Source: CAYFMP01 sp964344215
Lineage (GTDB): Bacteria; Pseudomonadota; Alphaproteobacteria; Rhodospirillales; Casp-alpha2
Reading direction: 5' to 3'
Length of the DNA: 64,000 nt
Assembly: GCA_964344215.1 (NCBI GenBank)
Contig: CAYFMP010000009.1
Coordinates: forward strand, 1-64,000
Part shown: piece by piece, positions 44,868 to 52,761 of the stretch
How the letters are laid out: every line of letters starts with the position of its first letter
How positions within the stretch are numbered: the first letter of the stretch is position 1
The notes under the pieces: generated by a model
Database searches by the model: none
What the model was told of the DNA's origin: nothing
The model's input: the letters and a program-made list of their open reading frames with translations, nothing else
Position numbers and translations under genes: made by a program

Positions 44868-45392
44868 TTAGGAAGACGCCCTCGGCTCGACGACCAGCCA
44901 GAAGCCGCCCGGCGAGCGCTGCATATGGGCGAGCTCGAAACGTTCGCAGATCCTGGGCAGCCACCACGACGCCGGCTTCTGGATCAGATGCGCGTTGCGG
45001 CCGTCGGGTAGCGTCTTGACGGCCGGGCCGGTATGGATGGTGAAGAAACCGACTTTCGTGGTGATCCTCTCCAATTCGCCGAGCACGGCGTCCAGGTAGA
45101 GCGGCTCGACGTGTTCGAGAACGTCGATGCAGCAGACGAGGTCGGCCGCGCGCGCTTCGCCGTATTCCGGGAAAGCCGGATCGTAGGGATAGTAGCGGAA
45201 CCCGGACCGGCCCAGTTCGTTCAGCTTCTTTCGGAGATTGCACTTGCCGGCGCCGTAGTCCGAGATGCTCTCGGCCCCGGTCTGGTCGAGCAGGTCCGCG
45301 ACCAGCGGCGCGTAGTGCAGCGACGCCACCCCGTAGTTCGGGTTCTCGTGGAGCCGTTTCTGCTGTTCGAGGTATTCGGCCGAAATCGTCAT
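44868..45392 (-). CDS. Class I SAM-dependent methyltransferase
   Basis: 174 residues from ATG 45392 (the longer frame upstream is GC-rich and unlikely). Motif I SISDYGAGKCNLRKKLNELG, motif II region YYPYDPAFPEY, motif III/IV DLVCCIDVLEHVEPLYLDAV. It ends GGFWLVVEPRASS. A small-molecule or glycan methyltransferase. Divergent from gor. Confidence 0.8.
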   Translation of the reverse strand: MTISAEYLEQQKRLHENPNYGVASLHYAPLVADLLDQTGAESISDYGAGKCNLRKKLNELGRSGFRYYPYDPAFPEYGEARAADLVCCIDVLEHVEPLYLDAVLGELERITTKVGFFTIHTGPAVKTLPDGRNAHLIQKPASWWLPRICERFELAHMQRSPGGFWLVVEPRASS

Positions 45393-45518
45393 CCGTTTCG
45401 CCGCCGATGTTGGTTGCCGGTCGCCGGTGGCGGCGAGTGTAGCCGAGCCGCCCGGCGGAAGCCACAGGCGACGGGACGGCCCCCCTTTGCGAAAGCGCGC
45501 CCCGCCGCGACCACCGTG

Positions 45519-45635
45519 ACACCCCTTGCGGGGCCGCGTGCCGTCGCCCACCTTTGACTCGATTCAGCGCCAAGGCCGTGATTAACTCCGGCCACCGACC
45601 TCGATCGGGAGCCGGCCATGCCGAGTTACGATTAC
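45519..45635 (+). repeat. Duplicated gor leader (right copy, with gor)
   Basis: Right-hand copy of the sequence at 42899-43015. It forms the actual promoter, ribosome-binding site and first codons of the intact gor gene. Confidence 0.93.
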
Positions 45636-46976
45636 GACCTGATCACCATCGGCGCCGGCTCCGGGGGGGTCCGCGCGTCCCGGGTGGCGGCGGCCGAGTA
45701 CGGCAGGCGGACGGCGGTCGTCGAGAACCTGCGGACCGGCGGCACCTGCGTCATGCGCGGCTGCGTGCCGAAGAAGCTCCTGGTCTACGGCGCCCACTTC
45801 GCCCACGACTTCGAGGACGCCCGCGGCTACGGCTGGGGCGTCGGCGAGACCGAGTTCGACTGGCCGACCCTGATCGCCAACAAGAACCGCGAGCTCGACC
45901 GCCTCGAGGGCGCCTATCACAACGTCCTCCAGAAAGCCGGCGTCGACGAGATCGCCGGCACCGGCCGCGTCACCGACCCCCACACGGTCGAGGTCGACGG
46001 CACGCCCTACACCGCCGAGACCATCCTCGTCGCCACCGGCGGCTGGCCGAGCCTGCCCGACATCCCCGGCATCGAGCACGCCATCACCTCGAACGAGGCG
46101 CTCGACCTGGAGCGACTGCCCGATCGCATCGTCATCGTCGGCGGCGGCTACATCGCCGTCGAGTTCGCCGGCATCTTCAACGCCTTGGGCGTCGAGGTCC
46201 ACGAGATCATCCGCGCCGACAACATCCTCAGAGGCTTCGACGAGGACGTCCGCGACACGCTGCGCGAAGAGATGGCGGCCAAGCGCATCGCCGTCCATGC
46301 CGAGACCCGGGTCACCGCCATCGACAGGACCGCCGGCGGCTATCGGCTGTCCCTCGATACCGGCGAGGCGATGGACACCGATCTGGTCATGTACGCCACC
46401 GGACGGACGCCGAACGCGCGCGGCATCGGCCTCGAGGAGGTCGGCGTCGAGATCGACGCCCGTGGCGCCGTCGTCGTCGACGAATACTCGAGGACCGCCG
46501 TTGAGTCCATCTACGCCATCGGCGACGTCACCGACCGCATGAACCTGACCCCGGTCGCCATCGCCGAGGCGATGGCGCTGACCAGGACGCTCTACGGCGA
46601 CGCGCCGAGCGCCATGGACTATGAGAACGTGCCCTCCGCCGTGTTCAGCCAGCCGCCGGTCGGCACCGTGGGCCTGACCGAGGAGCAGGCCCGCGAGCGC
46701 GGCGAGATCGACGTCTACGTGGCCGATTTCAGGCCGATGAAGCACACGTTGTCGGGCCGCGACGAAGGGTCGATGATGAAGGTCGTCGTCGATCGCGCCA
46801 CCGACCGCGTGCTCGGCTGCCACATGGTCGGCGCCGACGCGCCGGAGATCATCCAGGGCATCGGCATCGCGCTCCGCTGCGGCGCCACCAAGGCGCAGTT
46901 CGACTCGACCGTCGGCATCCACCCGACGGCGGCCGAGGAGTTCGTCACCATGCGCCAGAAGCAGCCGGAGTTTTGA
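45618..46976 (+). CDS. gor: Glutathione-disulfide reductase
   Basis: 452 residues. FAD/NADPH flavoenzyme that reduces GSSG. FAD motif LITIGAGSGGVRASRVAAAE, redox-active disulfide GGTCVMRGCVPKKLLVYGAH (C-x4-C), NADPH motif RIVIVGGGYIAVEFAGIFNA, YAIGDVTDRMNLTPVAIAEA, and catalytic His/Glu near the end (VGIHPTAAEEFVTM). ATG 45618 follows GGGAG. Typical alphaproteobacterial Gor. The leader is duplicated 2.6 kb upstream. Confidence 0.95.
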   Translation: MPSYDYDLITIGAGSGGVRASRVAAAEYGRRTAVVENLRTGGTCVMRGCVPKKLLVYGAHFAHDFEDARGYGWGVGETEFDWPTLIANKNRELDRLEGAYHNVLQKAGVDEIAGTGRVTDPHTVEVDGTPYTAETILVATGGWPSLPDIPGIEHAITSNEALDLERLPDRIVIVGGGYIAVEFAGIFNALGVEVHEIIRADNILRGFDEDVRDTLREEMAAKRIAVHAETRVTAIDRTAGGYRLSLDTGEAMDTDLVMYATGRTPNARGIGLEEVGVEIDARGAVVVDEYSRTAVESIYAIGDVTDRMNLTPVAIAEAMALTRTLYGDAPSAMDYENVPSAVFSQPPVGTVGLTEEQARERGEIDVYVADFRPMKHTLSGRDEGSMMKVVVDRATDRVLGCHMVGADAPEIIQGIGIALRCGATKAQFDSTVGIHPTAAEEFVTMRQKQPEF

Positions 46977-47044
46977 GGCGCGGGCGGTTCGGCGGAGCCT
47001 CGTTCCTTTCGCCGAGCCTCGACCGCCGGGAACCGGTTTTCCGA

Positions 47045-47227
47045 TTAGGCGGTTTTCGCTTTCGACCGCTTATGTCGAACGCGAACCGCGTTGACGGGGG
47101 CCAGGCGCTCCCGCATTGCCTCGACGATCCGCACCTTCTTTCCGAACGGCAACCGAGCCAACTCGCGCCGCGCCTTGGTCTTGCGGGCGATGACGTCTTC
47201 CAGCGTGAGGTCGGCGATCCGCTTCAT
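47045..47227 (-). CDS. Small basic protein downstream of nucleotidyltransferase
   Basis: 60 residues (MKRIADLTLEDVIARKTKAR, RELARLPFGKKVRIVEAMRE, basic tail). Starts 6 bases after the nucleotidyltransferase stop on the same strand. Short basic partner genes of this kind accompany AbiEii-type nucleotidyltransferases; toxin-antitoxin role is inferred from the pairing only. Confidence 0.6.
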   Translation of the reverse strand: MKRIADLTLEDVIARKTKARRELARLPFGKKVRIVEAMRERLAPVNAVRVRHKRSKAKTA

Positions 47228-47233
47228 GGCATC

Positions 47234-47782
47234 CTATTCTCCGGCAAGCGGGTCGGAAATTCCAGCTTTGTCGCAGAACTCGGCCCATTTCACCGAAAGG
47301 TCGTGTTCCTTCACGATGCGTCCCAGCCGCGCCAGATCGACGGCATCCTGGTCGAGAAGCGTTTCGATTCGGGCCAAGTCCTTCAAGCGGCCCGTTCGAA
47401 GTGCGATGGCGGCCAAATGTTCGGCGGTCAGGACGCGCGTGACGACCCCGAGGTCGTCGTCGTCGACGGTTCTTGCCTGCTCCAGCGCTTCCAGATCGAG
47501 GGCGTCCGAAACCGGAAGGAATTGCACCGGCCACCCCTCGACGACAAGTCCTTCGTGCCTCCACTCCGAATATCCCTCGTTCTCCAGGTAGGAGACGATG
47601 GGGCCGAGCGTGACGAGTTCGGATTTCGGATCGTCCTCGAAGGAAACCAGAATATCGAGATCTTCCGTCAACGTCGGCTCGGCGTAGAAAAGCGCCGCGA
47701 CCGCTCCTCCGATGGCGTAGTTTTCGATTACCTCGTCTTCGACCATTCGGTTGACGATTTTCAGGGTCTTCCCCAGGGACAC
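47234..47782 (-). CDS. Nucleotidyltransferase (AbiEii/MNT superfamily)
   Basis: 182 residues. MNT-fold signature YAIGGAVAALFYAEPTLTED followed by DLDILVSFEDD: the GG and paired Asp residues (LTEDLDI) form the metal site. A conserved Asp later in VEGWPVQFLP is replaced by Gln/Phe context, so activity is not certain. The C-terminal helical region RTGRLKDLARIETLLDQDAV is typical of AbiEii-like proteins ('K-D-x-x-R-I'). Likely the toxin/nucleotidyltransferase half of a two-gene module. Confidence 0.72.
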   Translation of the reverse strand: MSLGKTLKIVNRMVEDEVIENYAIGGAVAALFYAEPTLTEDLDILVSFEDDPKSELVTLGPIVSYLENEGYSEWRHEGLVVEGWPVQFLPVSDALDLEALEQARTVDDDDLGVVTRVLTAEHLAAIALRTGRLKDLARIETLLDQDAVDLARLGRIVKEHDLSVKWAEFCDKAGISDPLAGE

Positions 47783-47802
47783 GTCATAGTTCTCCCGACG
47801 GC

Positions 47803-48198
47803 ATGGCTTGGCGTTGGTTCCCGCTCGTTCCTTGGATCGCGAGCCACACTACCATGCGCCTGTCCGAAAAAGGGCAATCAATATGGTCGGCCGGCGAGCG
47901 GCGACGCGCCTTCGCCGGCCTCGTCGAGTTCCTGAAGTTCCCGGAACTCGGAGCAGGCGTCCTGCAAGCGGCGGTCGAGCTCGGCCGCTTCGAGAACATG
48001 CAGAAGGCCGAGGAGACCGACGCCTACGACGACTTCCGCCTGCGCACCACCGATTCCGACGACCCGGAAAGCCGCAAGGTGCGGCGCGGCAAGGCCGGCG
48101 GCTACGTCGATTACATGTCGGCCGCCGACATCGACTACTGCGACCGCCTGATCGCGGAGCAGCTCGACCCGGCGTACGCCTGTTACGGGGCGGAGTGA
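47803..48198 (+). pseudogene. C-terminal remnant of a sulfotransferase
   Basis: From about 47890 the frame encodes RAFAGLVEFLKFPELGAGVL, AVELGRFENMQKAEETDAYD, and the end motif DDPESRKVRRGKAGGYVDYM, SAADIDYCDRLIAEQLD. This is the 3' end of sulfotransferases (FENM; KVRRGKxGGYxDYL). The P-loop and PAPS-binding core are absent, and the first ~30 residues look unrelated. A gene relic, third sulfotransferase-related sequence in this region. Confidence 0.7.
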
Positions 48199-48265
48199 GG
48201 CGGCTGCGGGGGAGTTCGCCGCCATGCGATTTGGCCGTTCGACGGCCCGGCGCTATAATCCGCCG

Positions 48266-48487
48266 ATGACCAAGCTGCTTGAAAAGGCCATCGAAAAGGC
48301 CCGCCTCCTGCCGGCCGACCGTCAGGACGTCGCCGCCGAGGCCCTGTTGGCCGTCGTCGCGCAGAGCGCCGCCGGCGCGCCGAAGCTAAGCGACGAACAG
48401 GCGGCGGAAGTGCGCCGCCGGCTCCGTGATCGGCGCTACGCCTCGGACGAGGAGGTCGCCGCCTTCTTCCGCCAAGCCGGCGCATGA
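48266..48487 (+). CDS. Antitoxin-like protein paired with ParE-type toxin
   Basis: 73 residues from ATG 48266. MTKLLEKAIEKARLLPADRQ, DVAAEALLAVVAQS, then LSDEQAAEVRRRLRDRRYAS and the tail DEEVAAFFRQAGA. The N-terminal helix and 'DEEVxAxF' end are typical of small antitoxins coupled to ParE/RelE toxins. Overlaps the toxin start through ATGA. Confidence 0.72.
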   Translation: MTKLLEKAIEKARLLPADRQDVAAEALLAVVAQSAAGAPKLSDEQAAEVRRRLRDRRYASDEEVAAFFRQAGA

Positions 48488-48618
48488 AGCTGGTCTTCCA
48501 GGAGGCGGCCCGACAGGTTTTCGGGGCCGACCTCCGGGACATCCACGACTACATCGCAATCGACAACCCGGCCGTTGCCGCGACGGTCGTCCGGCGGATC
48601 AAGTCCTCGCTCGACCGG
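48484..48618 (+). pseudogene. ParE/RelE toxin, truncated after ~45 residues
   Basis: From ATG 48484: MKLVFQEAARQVFGADLRDI, HDYIAIDNPAVAATVVRRIK, SSLDRL. This is the first half of a ParE-type toxin (DLxDIxxYIAxDNP; RRIxxxxxxL). After about 48618 the similarity stops, GC falls sharply and the frame continues into unrelated sequence. The catalytic/surface C-terminal strands are lost, so the toxin is dead. Confidence 0.8.
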
Positions 48619-49023
48619 CTACATAGGCAGCTGTCACGCGCCTTGGTGAAACAGAACCGAGAGTGGCCGAAAGCTTACCTACGAAATCTGTCAATTTTTC
48701 CTTCGATACGGTGTGTTCAGCCCCCTCTCTCCAGTTCGATTTAATTTTAATTCGATTTACTCGAAGAAATTGTTCTATCTTAAACGGTTGGCGCCGTTTG
48801 ATTGCAGCGTGCATGGGCAATGTAGCCAAAGGAATCTTCTTAGACTGTATCGCCGTATCGACGATTACCAAGGTCGGAAGGCTGGGCCCCACCCTAATGG
48901 AACACGTCTCTCTAGATACGCATGATCACCGGAGTACTCAGAAAGGCCGCAATAACTACGACTATTCATTTTTCTATCCGCTACAAATTCGGCGGAGGCT
49001 TACTCGGTTGTTTGGAGAAACGT
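48619..49023. other. AT-rich left end of the inserted cassette, no gene seen
   Basis: About 400 bases of much lower GC than the chromosome, starting where the ParE frame is broken. No reading frame looks like a protein. It probably contains the promoter of the four-gene cassette and the element's left end. Confidence 0.45.
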
Positions 49024-49434
49024 ATGGGCAAGCGATCTGAGAGCTCTTCCTCAGAAAACAGAAATCGCAATAGAGGTAAAACGGATATCCCTGAGAAGAA
49101 ACTCAGGGGGGTTGCTCTCTTTGCGGTTATCTACGACGAAATATCGAAGGCCGTCGGAGAAGAGTTTTCATCTGTTCAACTGTTACAAGTGGCAAACGAA
49201 CTCATCAAGATTTCAAGAGATGAGTACGTTGACAAAGTTGCAAGAGAGCCTGCAGCGAGACCAAACTACTATTCCTATAGTGTTGACTCGGCATTTTTCA
49301 AGCGTCCATGGAAAGTAGTTGAAGAGGAGTTGAAGACCATGGGAGCATTTGAAGACCCTGACATTTCGTCTGAGGCTCTTGCAAGATATAGATTAATTAA
49401 TCTTAGCATCGATGATAGCGAATTGGATTTTTAG
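49024..49434 (+). CDS. Unknown protein, first gene of AT-rich cassette
   Basis: 136 residues from ATG 49024, after GGAG. Ser/Arg/Asn-rich N-terminus (GKRSESSSSENRNRNRGKTD), then RGVALFAVIYDEISKAVGEE, VQLLQVANELIKISRDEYVD, and an acidic C-terminus (LINLSIDDSELDF). No recognised family. GC and codon use differ from the chromosome, with many AAA, AGA and ATT codons. Followed by the next gene after 1 base. Confidence 0.65.
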   Translation: MGKRSESSSSENRNRNRGKTDIPEKKLRGVALFAVIYDEISKAVGEEFSSVQLLQVANELIKISRDEYVDKVAREPAARPNYYSYSVDSAFFKRPWKVVEEELKTMGAFEDPDISSEALARYRLINLSIDDSELDF

Positions 49435-49435
49435 A

Positions 49436-49708
49436 ATGACCAATGCGAACTACAAACCAGCAATGGCTTTTCGTGAGCATATGTTAGAGGGCCACCATGT
49501 ATCGCTATTGGAAGCCATGCTACTATTTGGCGTACAAAATCCAAATGCTGAATTAGCCCGAATAAAGAAAGACGGTTTTCTAATTAAGTCCCAGAAGGTG
49601 CCGATGGCAAAAATCGTCCGCCGGATTAACGAATACACCATCTGCAAGGTGCCAGAAAATCTACCTTATCGGGAAATTCACATGACCGAGTATTGGATTA
49701 GCCGATGA
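49436..49708 (+). CDS. Winged-helix-like small protein of the cassette
   Basis: 90 residues from ATG 49436. FREHMLEGHHVSLLEAMLLF, GVQNPNAELARIKKDGFLIK, SQKVPMAKIVRRINEYTICK, then PYREIHMTEYWISR. The 'GH-x-S-x-LEA...FGV-x-N...L-x-R-x-K-x-x-G' arrangement is that of a helix-turn-helix with wing found in many prophages and integrative elements. Probably DNA-binding. Overlaps the HNH gene by 4 bases. Confidence 0.68.
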   Translation: MTNANYKPAMAFREHMLEGHHVSLLEAMLLFGVQNPNAELARIKKDGFLIKSQKVPMAKIVRRINEYTICKVPENLPYREIHMTEYWISR

Positions 49709-49908
49709 GAAGATTGTTCTCGGAACGACAGAGAAAGACGTTGCGCTTACTTTCGGGCAACAAATGCGTGAACTGCGGTGCAACTCTCGATGAATCATTT
49801 CATGCAGATCACGTTGAGCCCTTTTCGAAAGATGGCCAAACAATTCTTAAGAATGCCCAAGCTCTATGTGCTCAATGCAATCTAAAGAAGGGCGCAAAAA
49901 ATGCCTGA
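49705..49908 (+). CDS. Minimal HNH endonuclease
   Basis: 67 residues. Two CxxC pairs (KCVNCGATL and ALCAQCNLKKG) hold a zinc, and the beta-beta-alpha HNH core reads FHADHVEPFSKDGQTILKNA: H-A-D-H for the first His with metal partners, Asn in KNAQALC. Nothing outside the catalytic module is present, so targeting presumably comes from a partner. Overlaps the helicase gene by 8 bases. Confidence 0.87.
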   Translation: MRRLFSERQRKTLRLLSGNKCVNCGATLDESFHADHVEPFSKDGQTILKNAQALCAQCNLKKGAKNA

Positions 49909-51571
49909 AATAAATTTGCGGAATTGGCAATCGGAAGCAATAAACAAGGCTCTGACGTGGCTCGTTGAAGAAAAGCAGGATCGGCATTTCCTGATCAACG
50001 CTTCTCCAGGATCAGGAAAGACTATTTGTGCTTCAGTGATTGCAAAGCGGCTACTTGAATTGGAGGAAATTGACCGGGTAATCGTAATAGCCCCAAGAAC
50101 CGAAGTGGTGCGTCAATGGGAGAACGAATTTAAGTTTGTCACAGGGCGTCATATGACAAAGGTGACGGGAGCTGATACTGATATTGATGGCTATGGTGTG
50201 GATTTGTGTGCCACTTGGGCCGCAATTCAGGGCCTGTTGGACGGTTTTCAAACCGTTTGCAAAAGAGAAAAAACACTTATTATTTGCGACGAGCATCATC
50301 ATGCTGCGGTCGAGGCAGCGTGGGGCACCGGTGCCGACGGTGCATTTGCTGACGCCAAATTTGCTTTGATACTCAGCGGCACCCCGATCCGTTCAGATGG
50401 TATGGAGCCCGTTTGGTTTGCCTATGATGATTTAGGCCAAATCAATCACCCTCAAGAAGGAACCTACACTCTTACTTATGGTGAAGCAGTAGATTTGAAT
50501 TACTGCCGGCCAATCACTTTCCACAGGCATGAAGGGCACTTCTCCGTAAAGTTGCCCGATGGGGACGACATTGCGGTATCTGGCGAGAATCAGGGTGAAC
50601 TGTCAAAAGAATTGAAGCGAATTAGGGGCCTACAGCAGGCATTGGATTTTTACAAACTTGCCTGTACCCCGAAGTACCTCGCTGACAACAAGACCCCAGA
50701 CATTAACTCCTACCAAGCTTCGATGCTCGAATGGGGAATTGTAAAACTGAATGATCTTAGGGAGACCATTCCAAGAGCTGGCGGCTTGGTCATCGCCCCG
50801 AGTATTGGGGTTGCCCAATATATGGCCGACCTACTGGAACTGATGGAAGGCGAAAAACCAACTTTGGTACATAGCCAGATGGCTAATGCCGAGGGGCGTA
50901 TCGCCGCCTTCAAAAACACTGACAAAAAGTGGTTGGTTTCGGTCGCAATGATTTCGGAAGGCGTCGATATTCAGAGGCTTCGGGTGCTTGTCTATTTACC
51001 AAACGCTCAGACTGAATTGGCATTTAGGCAAGCTATGGGTCGTGTTGTAAGAACGTTAGGTGAAGACGACTACTCAAGAGCGTATGTGGTGATGCCGACC
51101 CACCAGATTTTTGAAGAATATGCACGCAGGGTTGAACAGGAAATGAGCCCCGCTGCAAGAAAAGATACAGATCGCCGCACGACTAAAGTGTGCCCGATAT
51201 GCGAAGCGGAAAACCCAAGGGACGCAAAATTTTGTTCAGAATGTGAATACGAATTTCCGCCGCCGCCAACAAAGTTCAAAACGTGCCAGAATTGTGAAAC
51301 GTTGAACCCGATGGGTGTGGAGATTTGTCAAAATTGTGGGCATTCATTTATGCATGAATTTGAAATCTCGTTAAATGACGCATTACGCATGGGTGCAATT
51401 ATCCGAGGCATGGATATTGACGAAAACGAGGTAAGAGAAGGTGAAGAATTGGGTAAGGAGTTCTTGTCAGACGTCTTGTCCAGTGGCGATGATATGCTCA
51501 TCAAAGTGGTTCAGCAGTTGCCGGAAGAGTCTTGGGGACGATTACGCAAGTATCTTAATCGGGAAAAATAG
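49901..51571 (+). CDS. SF2 DEAD/DEAH-type helicase with two C-terminal zinc ribbons
   Basis: 556 residues. Helicase motifs: I INASPGSGKTICASVIAKRL, Ia VIAPRTEVVRQW, II TLIICDEHHHAAVE (DEHH), III LILSGTPIRSDG, V VSVAMISEGVDIQRLRVLVY and VI FRQAMGRVVRTLG. Two zinc ribbons follow: KVCPICEAENPRDAKFCSEC and FKTCQNCETLNPMGVEICQN (C-x2-C pairs). Translationally coupled to the HNH nuclease, suggesting a helicase-nuclease machine acting on DNA. Found in phages and defence/mobile cassettes; I cannot assign a named system. Confidence 0.9.
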   Translation: MPEINLRNWQSEAINKALTWLVEEKQDRHFLINASPGSGKTICASVIAKRLLELEEIDRVIVIAPRTEVVRQWENEFKFVTGRHMTKVTGADTDIDGYGVDLCATWAAIQGLLDGFQTVCKREKTLIICDEHHHAAVEAAWGTGADGAFADAKFALILSGTPIRSDGMEPVWFAYDDLGQINHPQEGTYTLTYGEAVDLNYCRPITFHRHEGHFSVKLPDGDDIAVSGENQGELSKELKRIRGLQQALDFYKLACTPKYLADNKTPDINSYQASMLEWGIVKLNDLRETIPRAGGLVIAPSIGVAQYMADLLELMEGEKPTLVHSQMANAEGRIAAFKNTDKKWLVSVAMISEGVDIQRLRVLVYLPNAQTELAFRQAMGRVVRTLGEDDYSRAYVVMPTHQIFEEYARRVEQEMSPAARKDTDRRTTKVCPICEAENPRDAKFCSECEYEFPPPPTKFKTCQNCETLNPMGVEICQNCGHSFMHEFEISLNDALRMGAIIRGMDIDENEVREGEELGKEFLSDVLSSGDDMLIKVVQQLPEESWGRLRKYLNREK

Positions 51572-51676
51572 AAGCGCCGAATGGTCGGGCCAGTTCGACT
51601 AACTGTTGAGGTTATCGAAAGCGAACCACGAAATCCGCTAGGGCCAAGATCTGTCTAAACCACCAACCTCAAAAAC

Positions 51677-51703
51677 AGTCCGCTCTATGGGGCGGAGCGG
51701 ACT
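51677..51703. repeat. Perfect 9-bp inverted repeat near the cassette's right end
   Basis: AGTCCGCTC and GAGCGGACT flank TATGGGGCG. It lies ~105 bases after the helicase stop, close to where GC rises again. It could be the terminator of the cassette or an end-recognition site. Confidence 0.5.
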
Positions 51704-51812
51704 CGCCTGTCCAATCGGAAACACAACCCCCAAATATACGTATTTTGTTCTTGAAAAACTAAATATACTATGATATTTTTCCTTTTTCATTTTGAAATGG
51801 GAATTTCCGATC

Positions 51813-52511
51813 ATGCCTCCGCCCGCGCCGCCCGACTCCGACGCCCCTTCTCGTCCCGACTCCCCTGCTACCTCTGATTCTGATCCCCAAGAGGCGAGGA
51901 GGGCCGCAGGCCCGACAGGGAAACGACAAGAGGCGCGGAGGACCGAAGGTCCGACAGGGAACCAAGATGACCCGCCCTCCCCCCTCACCCCGCGCCAGGA
52001 GGCGTTCTGCCACTACTTCGTGCTGTGGGGCAACGCCTCGGTGGCGGCGCGCGAGGCCGGCTACGCCGCCTCTTCGGCCCGCAACCAGGGCTACCGGCTC
52101 GCGCGCCGACCGCGCGTCCGCGCCCGCATCGCCCAGCTCCGGCGCGGCCTGGCCCGCGCCTACGGCCTCGACGCCGAGGTGCTGGTCGGCAAGCTCGAAG
52201 CCCTCTACCAGCGCGCCGTCGAGGACCACGACTTCCACGCCGCGGCGCGCGCCGTCGAGTTGCAGGCGCGCATGGCCGGCCACGTGGCGGGGCGCTTCCG
52301 CCTGGCGCCGGCGCAAGAGGCGCGGAGGACCGAAGGTCCGACAGGGACACAACACCAGGAGGCGCGGAGGACCGCAGGTCCGACTGGGACACGACAACAA
52401 GAGGCGCGGAGGACAGCAGGTCCGACCGGGACACAACAACAAGAGATGACGACAAACGACGACCCGCCGAACCCGTTCGCCGAGCGCTATCGTTCGCGAT
52501 CGACGCACTAG
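51813..52511 (+). CDS. Terminase small-subunit-like protein carrying repeat-encoded segments
   Basis: 232 residues from ATG 51813 (an in-frame TTG at 51792 is also possible; neither has a good ribosome-binding site). The middle resembles phage terminase small subunits: PSPLTPRQEAFCHYFVLWGN, ASVAAREAGYAASSARNQGY, RLARRPRVRARIAQLRRGLA. The end of the domain has VEDHDFHAAARAVELQARMA. Before and after it are in-frame copies of a palindromic DNA repeat encoding QEARRTEGPTGTQ-type units. Phage relic or domesticated gene; it is GC-rich, unlike the cassette upstream. Confidence 0.68.
   Translation: MPPPAPPDSDAPSRPDSPATSDSDPQEARRAAGPTGKRQEARRTEGPTGNQDDPPSPLTPRQEAFCHYFVLWGNASVAAREAGYAASSARNQGYRLARRPRVRARIAQLRRGLARAYGLDAEVLVGKLEALYQRAVEDHDFHAAARAVELQARMAGHVAGRFRLAPAQEARRTEGPTGTQHQEARRTAGPTGTRQQEARRTAGPTGTQQQEMTTNDDPPNPFAERYRSRSTH
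51888..51965 (+). repeat. Two in-frame palindromic repeat units (39-bp spacing)
   Basis: Units start at 51888 and 51927. Each has a GGxCCGxAGGxCC core, a self-complementary stem (for example GGACC-GAA-GGTCC), then GACAGGGA. They encode QEARRAAGPTGKR and QEARRTEGPTGNQ inside the terminase-like gene. Confidence 0.85.
52314..52447 (+). repeat. Tandem 42-bp palindromic repeat units inside the coding region
   Basis: Units start exactly 42 bases apart at 52314, 52356 and 52398, with a partial fourth at 52440. Each carries the GGACC-GNA-GGTCC stem and encodes 14 residues, QEARRTxGPTGTxx. The related units at 51888 have a 39-bp period. 42 and 39 are multiples of three, so the frame is preserved. Confidence 0.92.
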
Positions 52512-52556
52512 CGGCGGGCGGGCGGGCAGGCGACGACGACGCGATGACGATTTTGT

Positions 52557-52591
52557 TTCCCTGTCGGGCCTGCGGCCCTCCCCGCCTCTTG
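52557..52591 (-). repeat. Inverted copy of the palindromic repeat unit
   Basis: On the minus strand these 35 bases match the unit at 51888-51922 with a single mismatch. It lies just beyond the terminase-like gene, in the intergenic space before the DAHP synthase gene. Confidence 0.88.
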
Positions 52592-52761
52592 GCGACGACA
52601 CGATGACGACATTCGGACGACACCGAGACGACGTAAGGACGACAGGCGGGCGACACGGAGACGAGATATAGAGGTTGTGTGGTTTTTCTGGAAAACGCCT
52701 GACAACCGGCGTATATGCAGGGCACGCACGAAGCCTGGGAATACTGGAACAAGAGACCGCC

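Noticed and set aside
48663..49040. 125-codon frame at the left end of the AT-rich cassette
   Set aside because: No ribosome-binding site, composition not protein-like and it overlaps the well-supported start at 49024; AT-rich DNA gives such frames by chance less often, but nothing supports it.
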